A stretch of 64,000 nt of DNA from an uncultured Lachnospiraceae bacterium (GCA_902781655.1 CACZJZ010000002.1:1-64000), one strand, 5' to 3'. Counted from the first letter of the stretch, positions 16,620-25,899 are shown. Notes: generated from the letters alone by a model not told the origin. A program made the numbers and translations.

Positions 16620-18746
16620 ATGTCACTGTGGGTCGGGGTGAATTATCATCCGCATGATTGGTGTATAGATCGTATTGCGGTAGATATTCAAATGATGGTC
16701 AATGCAGGAATAACAAGAGTCAGGCTGGGGCATTTATGTTGGGATAGCTATGAACCAGAAGATGGTAGATATTCATTTTCATGGTTTGATCAGGTTATGG
16801 ATTTGTTTGCAAAAGCGAAGATTGGGGTCATTCTGGATCTTTCTACTCATCCGGCTCCTCTTTGGGTGCACAAAAAATGTCCGGGGTGCAATATTGTGTC
16901 CATAGCTGGTAAAGAGCAGGCCCCTGTGCATCGTTACATGGAAGATGTCGCGGATCCGGAATATCAAAAGTATGCCTATCGATTCGCAACGAAGCTGATT
17001 CTTCGGTATAAAGATCATCCAGCATTAGTGGCATTTGGTATCTGCAATGAGCTGGGTGATGGCTATCTTTCGTATTCAGAATATTCGAGACAGCGTTTTA
17101 TTTTCTGGCTACAGAAAAAATACTGCAACATAGATGCGTTGAACAAAGCATGGAACACGCAGAGATGGAGTAGAAGAGTTGAGGATTTCAGGGAAATTCA
17201 GTTTCCAGAATCTGAAATGGGACATGGTTCACCAGAAGCATGGCTGGATATGCGGAGATTCTTTGGAGATGGAATTTCAGAACATATGGTCAATCTCTGC
17301 CACCTTGTAGAAAAATATGCTGCTAATACTCCATATAGCTCTAACCATTGGGCTGAGCGGCCAGGTGTCGGTTTTGACTATTTGAAAGTTTCTGATGTTA
17401 TTGCAAAATACGCGGCTGGATTGGGATTTTATCCAATATTATCGACAAACAACCGTCAATCAATTCTAGGCTGTCTGGTGAATCTTCATTACCGTCTGGC
17501 AGAAACAGGAAATCCTATGTGGTTTCTTGAGTTTATCACAGGTGGATATGGGCAATATGAAGGTCCCAGGGGGCTTCTTCGTATGTATGCGATGTTGGGT
17601 CTGATCTATCGGGCACAAATGGTAATAGGATGGACATGGAGATCAATGCTTGGGGGAGAGGAACAATATTTATACGGATTGTTGGATCATGATGGCCAGC
17701 CAAGTAGAAAATATTTTGAGTTTAAGGAGATTGCGGCTGATTTTGCCAAATTAGAGCGATATGATTTGCCCTATCTGCCAAATCCAGAGGTGGGGATAGC
17801 CTGTAGTCATGACAGCATGCTGGTAATGGAATATGCTCCGCGGCATTATCAGACGCCATATGTGCAGCAGCTATCTAATGCTTTGGAGGCTTTTTATGAT
17901 CGCAATATAGATGTGAATTTTATCGACCTTCGAGATGTGAAAAAGAATTATCGGTTAATCATAGTTCCTGGACACGCGATGATTGATAGAAAAACGGCAG
18001 AATATCTCAGAAAGTATGTCAAGAATGGAGGAATTCTTGTCATGACTGGATATTCCGCTATGGTTGATGAAACGAATACCGTATTTGAAGAGACTCACCC
18101 CGGAATGCTTTCTGATGTTTTTGGCATCAGGATAGGAGGATATCATCGTTATCAAGGTGAAGAGCTAACAATTTATGGGAACAATCTTCTTTTTACCGCT
18201 AGTGATATTCATTATGTAGAAGAGATTGAACTCCATGCGGCAAATTGTGCATTTTCCTATTCTGTTAATAGCAGTGAAATCAGAAACCAGAATGATATGG
18301 AAAATATATCTAAAACAGATAAGGTAATGTCAGTTGGTGCCAGTGGTCCTTTTATGAACAATCTGACTTCTTCACGTGAGAGTGCAGAACCAACACAGCC
18401 TTTTTCAGATGTGGCAGAAGCAGATGGCGAAAAGCATTGTATGATTTCTGTTCATAATTTTGGAATGGGAAAAGCGTATTATATTGCGGCAGAGAGCAAT
18501 GCAAAGCTGCTTGGGGAATTCTATGATTATATTTATGAACAGGAACAACTTCCTAAGCCGGAAAGAATCAGAGAAGGTTTGATCTGCAGGAAGATTGGGA
18601 AAGATCAGTTTTTAGCTGTAAACACAACATCTGAAACAGTTTCATTTACCCTGGATGGCCGGAAGTATGGGGTCCTTCATGAATTAGAATATAATCATGA
18701 GGGAACATTGCCTGCACTTGACACGGAGTTGTTTATCTCGAGATGA
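16620..18746 (+). CDS. Glycoside hydrolase family 42 (beta-galactosidase type)
   Basis: A 708-residue GH42 protein. The barrel begins with GVNYHPHDW and carries the acid/base Glu144 (AFGICNELGDG) and the nucleophile Glu304 (MWFLEFITGG). A flavodoxin-like trimerisation domain covers about 390-560, with a small C-terminal beta domain. No signal peptide is seen. It begins 46 bp after the GH3 gene with GGAGGAAATGAA upstream of the ATG, so the two form an operon in the same A+T-rich DNA. GH42 enzymes usually cleave beta-galactosides, and some act on arabinosides. No transporter or regulator accompanies the pair. Confidence 0.85.
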   Translation: MSLWVGVNYHPHDWCIDRIAVDIQMMVNAGITRVRLGHLCWDSYEPEDGRYSFSWFDQVMDLFAKAKIGVILDLSTHPAPLWVHKKCPGCNIVSIAGKEQAPVHRYMEDVADPEYQKYAYRFATKLILRYKDHPALVAFGICNELGDGYLSYSEYSRQRFIFWLQKKYCNIDALNKAWNTQRWSRRVEDFREIQFPESEMGHGSPEAWLDMRRFFGDGISEHMVNLCHLVEKYAANTPYSSNHWAERPGVGFDYLKVSDVIAKYAAGLGFYPILSTNNRQSILGCLVNLHYRLAETGNPMWFLEFITGGYGQYEGPRGLLRMYAMLGLIYRAQMVIGWTWRSMLGGEEQYLYGLLDHDGQPSRKYFEFKEIAADFAKLERYDLPYLPNPEVGIACSHDSMLVMEYAPRHYQTPYVQQLSNALEAFYDRNIDVNFIDLRDVKKNYRLIIVPGHAMIDRKTAEYLRKYVKNGGILVMTGYSAMVDETNTVFEETHPGMLSDVFGIRIGGYHRYQGEELTIYGNNLLFTASDIHYVEEIELHAANCAFSYSVNSSEIRNQNDMENISKTDKVMSVGASGPFMNNLTSSRESAEPTQPFSDVAEADGEKHCMISVHNFGMGKAYYIAAESNAKLLGEFYDYIYEQEQLPKPERIREGLICRKIGKDQFLAVNTTSETVSFTLDGRKYGVLHELEYNHEGTLPALDTELFISR

Positions 18747-18927
18747 TTACAGGCAAAAGAGTACTATATATGATAAAAATCGCAAAATTGAGAATGGTGT
18801 CAGAACCGTTGTGAGTGGAGTTTTGAGGTTTTCTTTCAACATGATTAGACACTGGAGTAAAATGAGAAAAAGAGCCAATGGGTAAGAGTCGCTAGTAGCC
18901 CTGAAAAAAGAGAAAGGAGACCGCAGA
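18747..18927. other. Non-coding spacer before the [FeFe] hydrogenase gene
   Basis: About 180 A+T-rich bases continue the composition of the glycosidase region. I see no gene, no clear terminator and no strong promoter; the ribosome site AAAGGAG for the next gene is at its end. Confidence 0.4.
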
Positions 18928-20796
18928 ATGACAAGCAAACACTTATCCACCGACATCCGTGTTCCGATCGAACCGGGGAATCCCTCCATCGAGCGTCTGG
19001 AGGAGAAATGTATCAAATGCGGGAACTGCAGAGACGTGTGCCGCGATTATATCTCTGTGCTCGGATACTATGATCTGGAGCACACGGACGACACCGCGGT
19101 CTGCATTCACTGCGGGCAGTGTGCCAATGTCTGCCCGACCGGCGCGATCCGGGAGACGCCGGAGACAGAGTCAGTCAGGGCGGCGATCAGGGATCCCGGC
19201 AAGATTGTCATTTTCAGCACCTCTCCGTCCGTGCGCGTTTCCCTGGGCGAGGAATTCGGCATGCCGGACGGCAGCTTTGTGGAGGGAAAAATGGTCGCAC
19301 TCCTCCGCAGGCTTGGCGCCGACTATGTGCTGGATACGAATTTTGCTGCGGATATGACGATCGTGGAGGAGGCCAGCGAGCTGGTGGAACGGATCACCCA
19401 CAAGGATCCGGCGCATCCGCTGCCGCAGTTCACATCATGCTGCCCTGCATGGGTGAAATTTGCCGAGACATACTATCCGGAGCTGCTGCCGCATATTTCA
19501 ACGGCGAAGAGTCCGATCGGTATGCAGGGGCCGACGATCAAGACGTATTTTGCAAAGAAGATGGGAATTGATCCTCAGTCGATCGTGAATGTCGCGCTGA
19601 CGCCGTGCACTGCCAAGAAATTTGAGATCCGCAGGAAGGAGATGAACGCGGCGGGCAGGTATCTCGGCATAGAGGGCATGCGGGACATGGACTATGTCAT
19701 CACGACGAGAGAGCTCGCCGCCTGGGCGAGGGAGGAGCAGATAGACTTCCCGTCTCTCGAGGAAAGCCGCTACGATCCGCTGATGTCGGAGGCATCAGGC
19801 GCCGGGGTCATTTTCGGCAACACGGGAGGCGTCATGGAGGCGGCGCTCCGGACGGCGTACAGTTACGTGACGGGCGAGCCTGCGCCGGAGAAGCTGTATG
19901 ATCTTACCCCGGTGAGGGGCATGGACGGGTTCAGGGAGGCCTCGGTCAAAATCGGCGATCTCGATCTCCGTGTCGCAGTCATTTACGGCACGGCGAACGT
20001 CCGGAAATTTCTGGACAGGCAGAGGACAGATCCGAAAGACTACGCCTTCGTGGAGGTCATGACGTGTCCGGGCGGCTGCATCGGCGGAGGCGGACAGCCG
20101 AAGGGGACGCAGGAGAAGGGGAATGCGCTGCTCAGGGAGCGGATCGACGGTCTGTATGCCCGCGACGCTTCTATGGCAAAATCCAGGCGGTCGAGTCATG
20201 AGAACAAAGAGATTCTGGAACTGTATCAGTCGTTCTACGGGAAACCGCTGAGCGAGCTGGCAGAGAAGATGCTGCATACCACGTATTCTGACCGGAGTTC
20301 GCTGCTCGGGCAGGATGCGGGAAAATTCCAGCACTATCAGGAACTGCGGCAGAAGGAAAATGTGGGTACTGTCGCTCCAGAGAAGCCTTCGGCGGAGCTG
20401 GAGGGGCGGATTCTCGCGCATGTCAGCGCCGGGCGGCTCCCGGAGATCAGGGTCTATCAATGCACGGTCTGCGGGGAAGTGGTCATCGGTACGGAGCCGC
20501 CTGCGGAGTGCCCGATCTGTCATCAGGGCCGAGAGGCTTTCGCAGATATCACGGAGCAGGTGACGCTTCAAAGAGGCGGGACCGGCATGAAGGTCTGGGA
20601 GTGCGATGTCTGCCACTATCTGACCGTGGGAGAGCAGGCGCCGGAGGAGTGCCATGTCTGCCATCAGGGCAGCAGCCACTTCCATCAGGTGATCGGATGG
20701 CGCTGTACGGTCTGCGGCGAGATCGTCTTCGCGGTGGCACCGCCTGCGGAGTGCCCGATCTGCCATCAGAGCGGGGATATGTTTGTGGAGTTATAA
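18928..20796 (+). CDS. [FeFe] hydrogenase with three C-terminal rubredoxin-type modules
   Basis: A 622-residue iron hydrogenase that interconverts protons and H2. Order of domains: two 4Fe-4S clusters (C28/31/34/38 and C59/62/65/69); the H-cluster domain with TSCCPAW (169-175), TPCTAKKFE (225-233) and EVMTCPGGCIGGGGQP (376-391, with C380 and C384); a small-subunit-like helix region (about 425-455); then three rubredoxin-like CxxC pairs (C512/515 and C528/531; C559/562 and C575/578; C593/596 and C609/612). No signal peptide, so cytoplasmic. The Met residues that precede motifs 1 and 2 in well-studied enzymes are Gln and Thr here. The electron partner is unknown; the tail could pass electrons. 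Confidence 0.9.
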   Translation: MTSKHLSTDIRVPIEPGNPSIERLEEKCIKCGNCRDVCRDYISVLGYYDLEHTDDTAVCIHCGQCANVCPTGAIRETPETESVRAAIRDPGKIVIFSTSPSVRVSLGEEFGMPDGSFVEGKMVALLRRLGADYVLDTNFAADMTIVEEASELVERITHKDPAHPLPQFTSCCPAWVKFAETYYPELLPHISTAKSPIGMQGPTIKTYFAKKMGIDPQSIVNVALTPCTAKKFEIRRKEMNAAGRYLGIEGMRDMDYVITTRELAAWAREEQIDFPSLEESRYDPLMSEASGAGVIFGNTGGVMEAALRTAYSYVTGEPAPEKLYDLTPVRGMDGFREASVKIGDLDLRVAVIYGTANVRKFLDRQRTDPKDYAFVEVMTCPGGCIGGGGQPKGTQEKGNALLRERIDGLYARDASMAKSRRSSHENKEILELYQSFYGKPLSELAEKMLHTTYSDRSSLLGQDAGKFQHYQELRQKENVGTVAPEKPSAELEGRILAHVSAGRLPEIRVYQCTVCGEVVIGTEPPAECPICHQGREAFADITEQVTLQRGGTGMKVWECDVCHYLTVGEQAPEECHVCHQGSSHFHQVIGWRCTVCGEIVFAVAPPAECPICHQSGDMFVEL

Positions 20797-20801
20797 TCTC
20801 C

Positions 20802-20877
20802 GCAAAACGTGTATTAAAACAGCCTAATCCATTTGCAAAACGTGAGAGACAAGCAGCAATTCACATTGCAAAAAGTG
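20802..20877 (+). repeat. Three direct repeats spaced exactly 33 bp
   Basis: GCAAAACGTG starts at 20802 and 20835, and GCAAAAAGTG starts at 20868. The 33-bp period is about three DNA turns, so the copies would lie on one face of the helix. They fill the 106-bp gap between the hydrogenase and fchA genes. Confidence 0.6.
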
Positions 20878-20902
20878 AAAAACGTGGCATCAGGAGGGCT
20901 TC

Positions 20903-21538
20903 ATGGAACTGGAATCATCAGCATTTTCGGAGTTATCCTGCCGCGCGTTCACGGAGCGTCTGGCGGCAAAACAGCCGGTGCCCGGCGGAGGCGGCGCGGC
21001 TGCGATGGCGGGCGCCCTTGCGGCGGCGCTCGGCTCCATGGCGGGGCATTATACGGAAGGCAAGAAGAAATATGCGGTATATGAGACGGAACTCATGGAG
21101 ATGCTGGCACAGCTGGAGGAGATCCGCACCCGCCTGCTGGATGCCATAGAGGCGGATGCGGCGGCGTTTGCACCGCTCTCCCGGGCATACGGTATTCCGA
21201 AGGATGACCCGGGCCGGGATGCCGCACTGCAGCAGGCCACAGAGGCGGCCGCGCTGCCGCCCCTCACCATGATGCGGGAGGCAGGGCGGATTGTTCCGCT
21301 TCTTGTGAAGATGGCGTCGTTCGGAAACCGTATGATGGTGTCGGATATCGGCTGCGGGCTCGTCCTGGCGGAGGCTGCGGTCCGCTGCGCTGCATTCAAT
21401 GTTCTGATCAATACCGCCGCGATGCGGGATCGGGAGAAGGCGGCAAAGATGGAGCGGGAGGCAGATACTCTGCTGCGGGACTGTGTGCCGGCAGCGCGGG
21501 AGGCGGCTGACCGGATCCGGGAGGAAATCCGCGCGTGA
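20903..21538 (+). CDS. fchA: Methenyltetrahydrofolate cyclohydrolase (cyclodeaminase/cyclohydrolase family)
   Basis: A 211-residue all-helical protein of the FTCD C-terminal/FchA family. The signature PVPGGGGAAAMAGALAAALG is at about residues 27-46, and the C-terminal part has the usual CAAFNVLINTAAM. It converts 5,10-methenyl-THF to 10-formyl-THF, a step of C1 metabolism and of the Wood-Ljungdahl methyl branch. AGGAGGGCTTC precedes the ATG. The folD gene follows almost directly. Some relatives act on formimino-THF (cyclodeaminase); the neighbouring dehydrogenase favours the cyclohydrolase role. Confidence 0.85.
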   Translation: MELESSAFSELSCRAFTERLAAKQPVPGGGGAAAMAGALAAALGSMAGHYTEGKKKYAVYETELMEMLAQLEEIRTRLLDAIEADAAAFAPLSRAYGIPKDDPGRDAALQQATEAAALPPLTMMREAGRIVPLLVKMASFGNRMMVSDIGCGLVLAEAAVRCAAFNVLINTAAMRDREKAAKMEREADTLLRDCVPAAREAADRIREEIRA

Positions 21539-21567
21539 GCGGGACAGAGCTGGCAGGGGGTATAGTT

Positions 21568-22434
21568 ATGGAAAACGTGTCCGGAGGACTGAGAGGAAAA
21601 CCGGCGGCGGACGCGCTGGATCTGGAGACCAAGGAGACGGTCCGGGCGCTTCGGGAGCGCGGCGTGATCCCGACGCTCGCGATTCTGCGGGTCGGAGCAA
21701 AATCAGAGGATCTCTCCTATGAGAGAGGGGCGATGAAGCGCTGCGCCGCCGATGGCATCGAGGTCCGGCAGGTTTTGCTGCCGGAGAATGTCAGCCAGGC
21801 AGAGCTTCTTGGCAGGATTCAGGCGCTGAATGAGGACAGCACTGTCCATGGGATTCTGATGTTCCGCCCGCTTCCGAAGACACTGGACGAGCAGGCAGCC
21901 TGCGCTGCCATTCTTCCGGAGAAGGACGTGGACGGCGTGACGGCGGGTTCCATGGCGGCGGTGTATGCCGGGAAGGGAGCCGGATTTGCGCCATGCACCG
22001 CGGAAGCGGTGATCGCCATGCTCCGGTATTATCAGGTTCCGCTGCGCGGCAGCAGAGCCGTCGTGGTCGGGAGGAGTCTTGTGATCGGAAAACCGGTGGC
22101 CATGCTTCTTCTTGCGGAGCATGCCACGGTGACAATCTGTCATTCGCGGACCGCCGATCTCCCTGCGGTCACCCGGGAGGCGGATCTCGTCGTGGCGGCG
22201 CTCGGAAAGGCGGAATTCCTCGGCGCGGCGTATTTCCGCGCAGGACAGACGGTGATCGATGTAGGCATCAACTGGAGCGAGACGAAGCAAAAGCTTGTTG
22301 GCGATGTCGACACGGAGGCGGCGGCGCAGACCGGCGCGGCGGTCAGCCCGGTGCCGGGAGGCGTCGGATCGGTCACCACAGCGGTTCTGGCGTCTCATGT
22401 GGCGCGCGCCGCGCAGAGGAGAGCGGGAGAATAG
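21568..22434 (+). CDS. folD: FolD-family methylene-THF dehydrogenase, likely lacking cyclohydrolase activity
   Basis: A 288-residue FolD homologue. Conserved parts include KDVDG, PCTAEAV, VVVGRSLVIGKPVAMLL, VIDVGIN and PVPGGVG. In normal FolD the cyclohydrolase site uses a YxxxK motif and a Gln in the VQLPLP segment. Here Tyr51 is kept but the Lys position is Ala55, the nearby Ser is Asp48 and the Gln is Phe99. The conserved Asp of DVDG is kept. Loss of the Lys abolishes cyclohydrolase but not dehydrogenase activity in the human enzyme, so this protein is probably a dehydrogenase only, relying on FchA. ATG at 21568 follows AGGGGGTATAGTT; a GTG at 21535 overlapping fchA is an alternative. Confidence 0.85.
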   Translation: MENVSGGLRGKPAADALDLETKETVRALRERGVIPTLAILRVGAKSEDLSYERGAMKRCAADGIEVRQVLLPENVSQAELLGRIQALNEDSTVHGILMFRPLPKTLDEQAACAAILPEKDVDGVTAGSMAAVYAGKGAGFAPCTAEAVIAMLRYYQVPLRGSRAVVVGRSLVIGKPVAMLLLAEHATVTICHSRTADLPAVTREADLVVAALGKAEFLGAAYFRAGQTVIDVGINWSETKQKLVGDVDTEAAAQTGAAVSPVPGGVGSVTTAVLASHVARAAQRRAGE

Positions 22435-22462
22435 ACAGCGCAAGGGAAACAGGAGAAGAAGC

Positions 22463-23143
22463 GTGCGGACATATTCATCGGGAGATATGGCAAAACTATA
22501 CTGTAAGGAATGCGATGGCTGCGGGGACTGCTGCCGCTGCATGGGCGACACGATCGAGCTCGATCCGTACGACGCTTTTCAGCTCACCTATGGGCTGAGG
22601 AAGGATTTTGCCAGTCTGATCGGACCGGTGGTGGGACTGCACGAGAACGGCGGGATGGTGCTTCCGTTTATGCAGACGCGGCCGATTCCGGAGGAGGAAC
22701 AGAGGGCGAGAGGGATGCACTTCGCGGACGGACAGGAGCCGGAGGAATGCATCTTCCTCAGTGCCGACGGAAGATGCCAGATTCACGGCTTCCGGCCTGG
22801 GATCTGCCGCCTCTTTCCGTTGGGGAGGCAGTACGCGGAGGATGGCAGAAGTCAGTGCTACTTCATGGTGGAGGAGGTCACCTGCGATTACCCGAAGACG
22901 AAGGTGCGCATAGACAAATGGCTGGGGATTCCCGATCTGGAGGAGTACGAGGCATTCAAAATCCGCTGGCACAGCCTTGTGAAGCGGGTGCAGGAGCGGC
23001 TGTCAACGCCGGGAGCGGACGATGCATTCCGGAGGAAGATCAGTACCCTTTTCCTGCAGGAGTTTTATATCAAATCCTATCTGGGGACGGATTTCTATGA
23101 AGAAGTGGGCCGGAGAATGGGGCAGGTGGAACCGCTCTTTTAA
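22463..23143 (+). CDS. YkgJ-type CxxCxxCC cysteine-cluster protein
   Basis: A 226-residue protein of the putative zinc- or iron-chelating family (YkgJ/UPF0153). The N-terminal cluster is CDGCGDCCRCMG, with later CQIHGFRPGICRLFP and further cysteines, as usual in the family. I chose GTG at 22463 because AGGAGAAGAAGC precedes it; the ATG at 22487 has a ribosome site only two bases away. It follows folD by 28 bp and is probably co-transcribed. The biochemical role of the family is not settled, and proximity to redox and folate genes is only a hint. Confidence 0.7.
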   Translation: MRTYSSGDMAKLYCKECDGCGDCCRCMGDTIELDPYDAFQLTYGLRKDFASLIGPVVGLHENGGMVLPFMQTRPIPEEEQRARGMHFADGQEPEECIFLSADGRCQIHGFRPGICRLFPLGRQYAEDGRSQCYFMVEEVTCDYPKTKVRIDKWLGIPDLEEYEAFKIRWHSLVKRVQERLSTPGADDAFRRKISTLFLQEFYIKSYLGTDFYEEVGRRMGQVEPLF

Positions 23144-23221
23144 GGTGGCAGGGAATGCTGGGCTGACAATCTCTGGCTGGCAGCTTTATGGGAATGTTCA
23201 TGTAAATCAGGAGGGTATCCT

Positions 23222-24247
23222 ATGAAAAAGGCATTATTTATCGGCGGAACAGGGACTATCAGCGCGGCGATCGTGCGGAGACTGGCGGAGGATCCGCTCT
23301 GGGACGTCTCCGTGCTCAACCGGGGCAGCAGAAAGAAGGAACTGCCGGAGGGCGTTCACCAGATCACGGCTGACATCCACGATGAGGCGGGAGTGCGGGA
23401 AAAGCTCGGAAATCTGGAATTCGACTGCGTGTGCGAGTTCATCGGGTTCCGCAGGGAAGACGTGGAGCGGGATTACCGCCTGTTCCGCGGCAGAACGCGG
23501 CAGTATATTTTCACCAGTTCCGCCTCGGCGTATCACAAGCCGGTGGAGCAGTATCTGATCACGGAGGGGACGACGTTAGCCAATCCGTACTGGCAGTATT
23601 CGAGAGATAAAATTGCCTGCGAGGAATTTCTGATGGAGAAGCTCCGGGAGGATGGATTTCCGGTGACGATCGTGCGGCCGAGCCACACCTATGATGAACG
23701 GAGCATTCCGGTCGCCGTGCACGGAGATGGCGGCTCCTATCAGGTGATCCGGCGGATGATGGAGGGCAAACCGGTGATCATCCCAGGCGACGGCACGTCA
23801 CTCTGGACCCTCACTTTTAACACGGATTTTGCGATCGGATATACCGGCCTCATGGGCAATCAGCATGCCATCGGAGAGGCATTCCAGATCACGGGGGATG
23901 AGACGCTGACCTGGAATCAGATTCATGAGACGATTGCCGACGCGCTGCATGTGAAGCTGCAGCCTTATCATGTAGCATCAGATTTCCTGGCAGCAGTGGG
24001 GGAGGGAAGCGGCTATGATTTCCGCGGCGCGCTGCTCGGGGACAAGGCGGCGTCGGTTGTCTTTCAAAATACTAAGCTGAAGGCGCTCGTGCCGGAGATG
24101 GGTACGCATGTGCCGTTCTGCAGAGGGGTTGAGATTGCGCTGTCCTATATTGCGCAGCATCCGGAGTGCCAGAGAGAGGATTCTGCCTTTGACGCGTGGT
24201 GCGACCGCGTGATTGCGGCGCAGGAGAGGGCAAAGCAGGAAGTTTAA
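23222..24247 (+). CDS. Extended SDR (NAD-dependent epimerase/dehydratase-like) protein
   Basis: A 341-residue Rossmann-fold protein. The dinucleotide site is LFIGGTGTIS near the N-terminus. The catalytic region has FTSSASAYHKPVEQYL, followed by a YWQYSRDKIACEE segment that supplies Tyr and Lys. It resembles the NAD-dependent epimerases annotated as mRNA-binding/CSP41-like in Clostridia. GGAGGGTATCCT precedes the ATG. A 78-bp gap separates it from the cysteine-cluster gene. The substrate is unknown. Confidence 0.75.
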   Translation: MKKALFIGGTGTISAAIVRRLAEDPLWDVSVLNRGSRKKELPEGVHQITADIHDEAGVREKLGNLEFDCVCEFIGFRREDVERDYRLFRGRTRQYIFTSSASAYHKPVEQYLITEGTTLANPYWQYSRDKIACEEFLMEKLREDGFPVTIVRPSHTYDERSIPVAVHGDGGSYQVIRRMMEGKPVIIPGDGTSLWTLTFNTDFAIGYTGLMGNQHAIGEAFQITGDETLTWNQIHETIADALHVKLQPYHVASDFLAAVGEGSGYDFRGALLGDKAASVVFQNTKLKALVPEMGTHVPFCRGVEIALSYIAQHPECQREDSAFDAWCDRVIAAQERAKQEV

Positions 24248-24287
24248 TATGGCGACGGCTGAGCATGAGTGAACAAGTGCCGGCGCC

Positions 24288-25817
24288 CTAGAACTGGCTG
24301 TACAGGAAGCTGCTGGCGCGGTAGCCCGCACCGTAGCTTCCGAAAATGAGCAGAATCAGCCAGGCGAGCGCGAGGAAGAGGTACCGCGCAGGGAACGGGA
24401 GAGAGGCGGCGAGTTCCGCGAAGGGCTTGCCGCGGCGGTAGCTTACTGCGTCTGCCGCGATCATCAGGACGATGCCGAGAGAAATCAAAATGACGGGAGA
24501 TTCAGTAAAGCCGAACTGGACAAACTCCGCATGCAGTGCGGAACCGAGACCTGCGGTGCCGGCGGTGTTCTGCCGGAGCGCCTGCAACGCCCAGCCCGCC
24601 TGTGCGCTCCATCCGGACGGAGCGAGGATGCCGGCAAAATAGGTCACGGCGGTGCGGACGTTCTTCGTGCCGAAAAAGATCCATGCCGCGGAGACATAGC
24701 AGAATGTCAGGATGCGGCGGAGAACCAGGGGCAGATGAATTTTGCCCTTCAGGGCGCTCTCCAGAGAAGCAAAGGCCGCGTGAAGAAGACCCCAGACAAG
24801 GAAACCGGAGCCGATGCCGTGCCAGAGGCCGCAGACGAGGAACACCGCAAAGGTGTTCCTTATTTTTTTGCCGAGACCGTTCCGACTGCCGCCGAGGGGA
24901 ATGTAGATATAGTCCCTGAGCCAGGACGAGAGGGAGATATGCCAGCGGCGCCAGAATTCTGAGCTTCCCGCGGAGAGATAAGGCGCATGGAAGTTCTGGG
25001 TCAGGCGGATGCCGAACAGCTGTGCGGTGCCGACGGCGACCGAGGAGTAGCCGGCAAAATCACAGTAGAGCTGGACGGTGTAGAGGAGGGAGCAGATAAG
25101 GAGCAGTGCGCCGCTCCGTTCCTTTGGAGAGGCGAACACCGCTGTGGTATAGGCGGAGAGCCGGTCTGCCAGAAAAATTTTCATAAACCAGCCGACTGTG
25201 ATGGCGCTGAGCGCCGCGGAGAGGCGTCCACCCTCTGGAAAGTCGTCATCAGGACGGATGAGGCGGACGGTCCGGCGGGCAGTCAGCTGCCCGAGAAATG
25301 CGGAAGGCCGCTCAATGGGTCCACTGACGAAGCGCGGAAAAAAGGAGAGATACAGGAGAAGAAAGAAAAAGTTTCGCTCCGGACGGACCCGGCCAGTGCG
25401 GACATCGGCCAGATACGCGATCCCCTGGAACAGGTAGTAGGAAATCCCGATCTGGGCGGTCAGCAGTTTTGCCGCAGGTGCGAGAGGGAAGAGCGGTCCG
25501 CCGGCGTGGAAGAGGGTAGGATGGGATATCAGTATTTTGTAAAGAGCAAGCAGAATGGTCAGGAGCAGGATGCCGATGGCAGAGGAGAAATCATGCCGGG
25601 CGTGCACAGCTCCTTTGCGGGAAAAGAGACCGAATGCCCAGATCAGAATAGAAACACCGAGGACGCCCGGGATGGCTTTGGGATAGAAATGCAGCAGGAA
25701 AACGAAACTCAGCGCGAGCAGAAGATAGGGACGGAGCCGACAGGCGCGGGCAGGCAGGAGGTAGCAGAGCAGGACAGAGCAGGCAAGAAACAGCGCTGAG
25801 AAGAATGTGAATGTCAA
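24288..25817 (-). CDS. MBOAT family O-acyltransferase (AlgI/DltB-like)
   Basis: A 509-residue membrane protein with about eleven helices. The family active-site His is visible in VCGLWHGIGSGFLVWGLLHA, and the earlier FHAPYLSAGSSEFWRRWHIS and YIYIPLGGSRNG segments are typical of AlgI-like proteins. Such enzymes pass acyl groups across the membrane for O-acetylation of polysaccharides or similar polymers. The start is a TTG at 25817 with GGAGG seven bases before it. It lies downstream of an SGNH hydrolase gene on the same strand, and a second SGNH-like gene is divergent, forming a probable surface polymer acetylation locus. Confidence 0.85.
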   Translation of the reverse strand: MTFTFFSALFLACSVLLCYLLPARACRLRPYLLLALSFVFLLHFYPKAIPGVLGVSILIWAFGLFSRKGAVHARHDFSSAIGILLLTILLALYKILISHPTLFHAGGPLFPLAPAAKLLTAQIGISYYLFQGIAYLADVRTGRVRPERNFFFLLLYLSFFPRFVSGPIERPSAFLGQLTARRTVRLIRPDDDFPEGGRLSAALSAITVGWFMKIFLADRLSAYTTAVFASPKERSGALLLICSLLYTVQLYCDFAGYSSVAVGTAQLFGIRLTQNFHAPYLSAGSSEFWRRWHISLSSWLRDYIYIPLGGSRNGLGKKIRNTFAVFLVCGLWHGIGSGFLVWGLLHAAFASLESALKGKIHLPLVLRRILTFCYVSAAWIFFGTKNVRTAVTYFAGILAPSGWSAQAGWALQALRQNTAGTAGLGSALHAEFVQFGFTESPVILISLGIVLMIAADAVSYRRGKPFAELAASLPFPARYLFLALAWLILLIFGSYGAGYRASSFLYSQF

Positions 25818-25899
25818 AAGAACCTCCTGTATGAAATACTGGTGTCAGTGCAAACCATGGTGTTTTCGGGGGGACGCTCTGGTGACTCTGAAAAAACGA

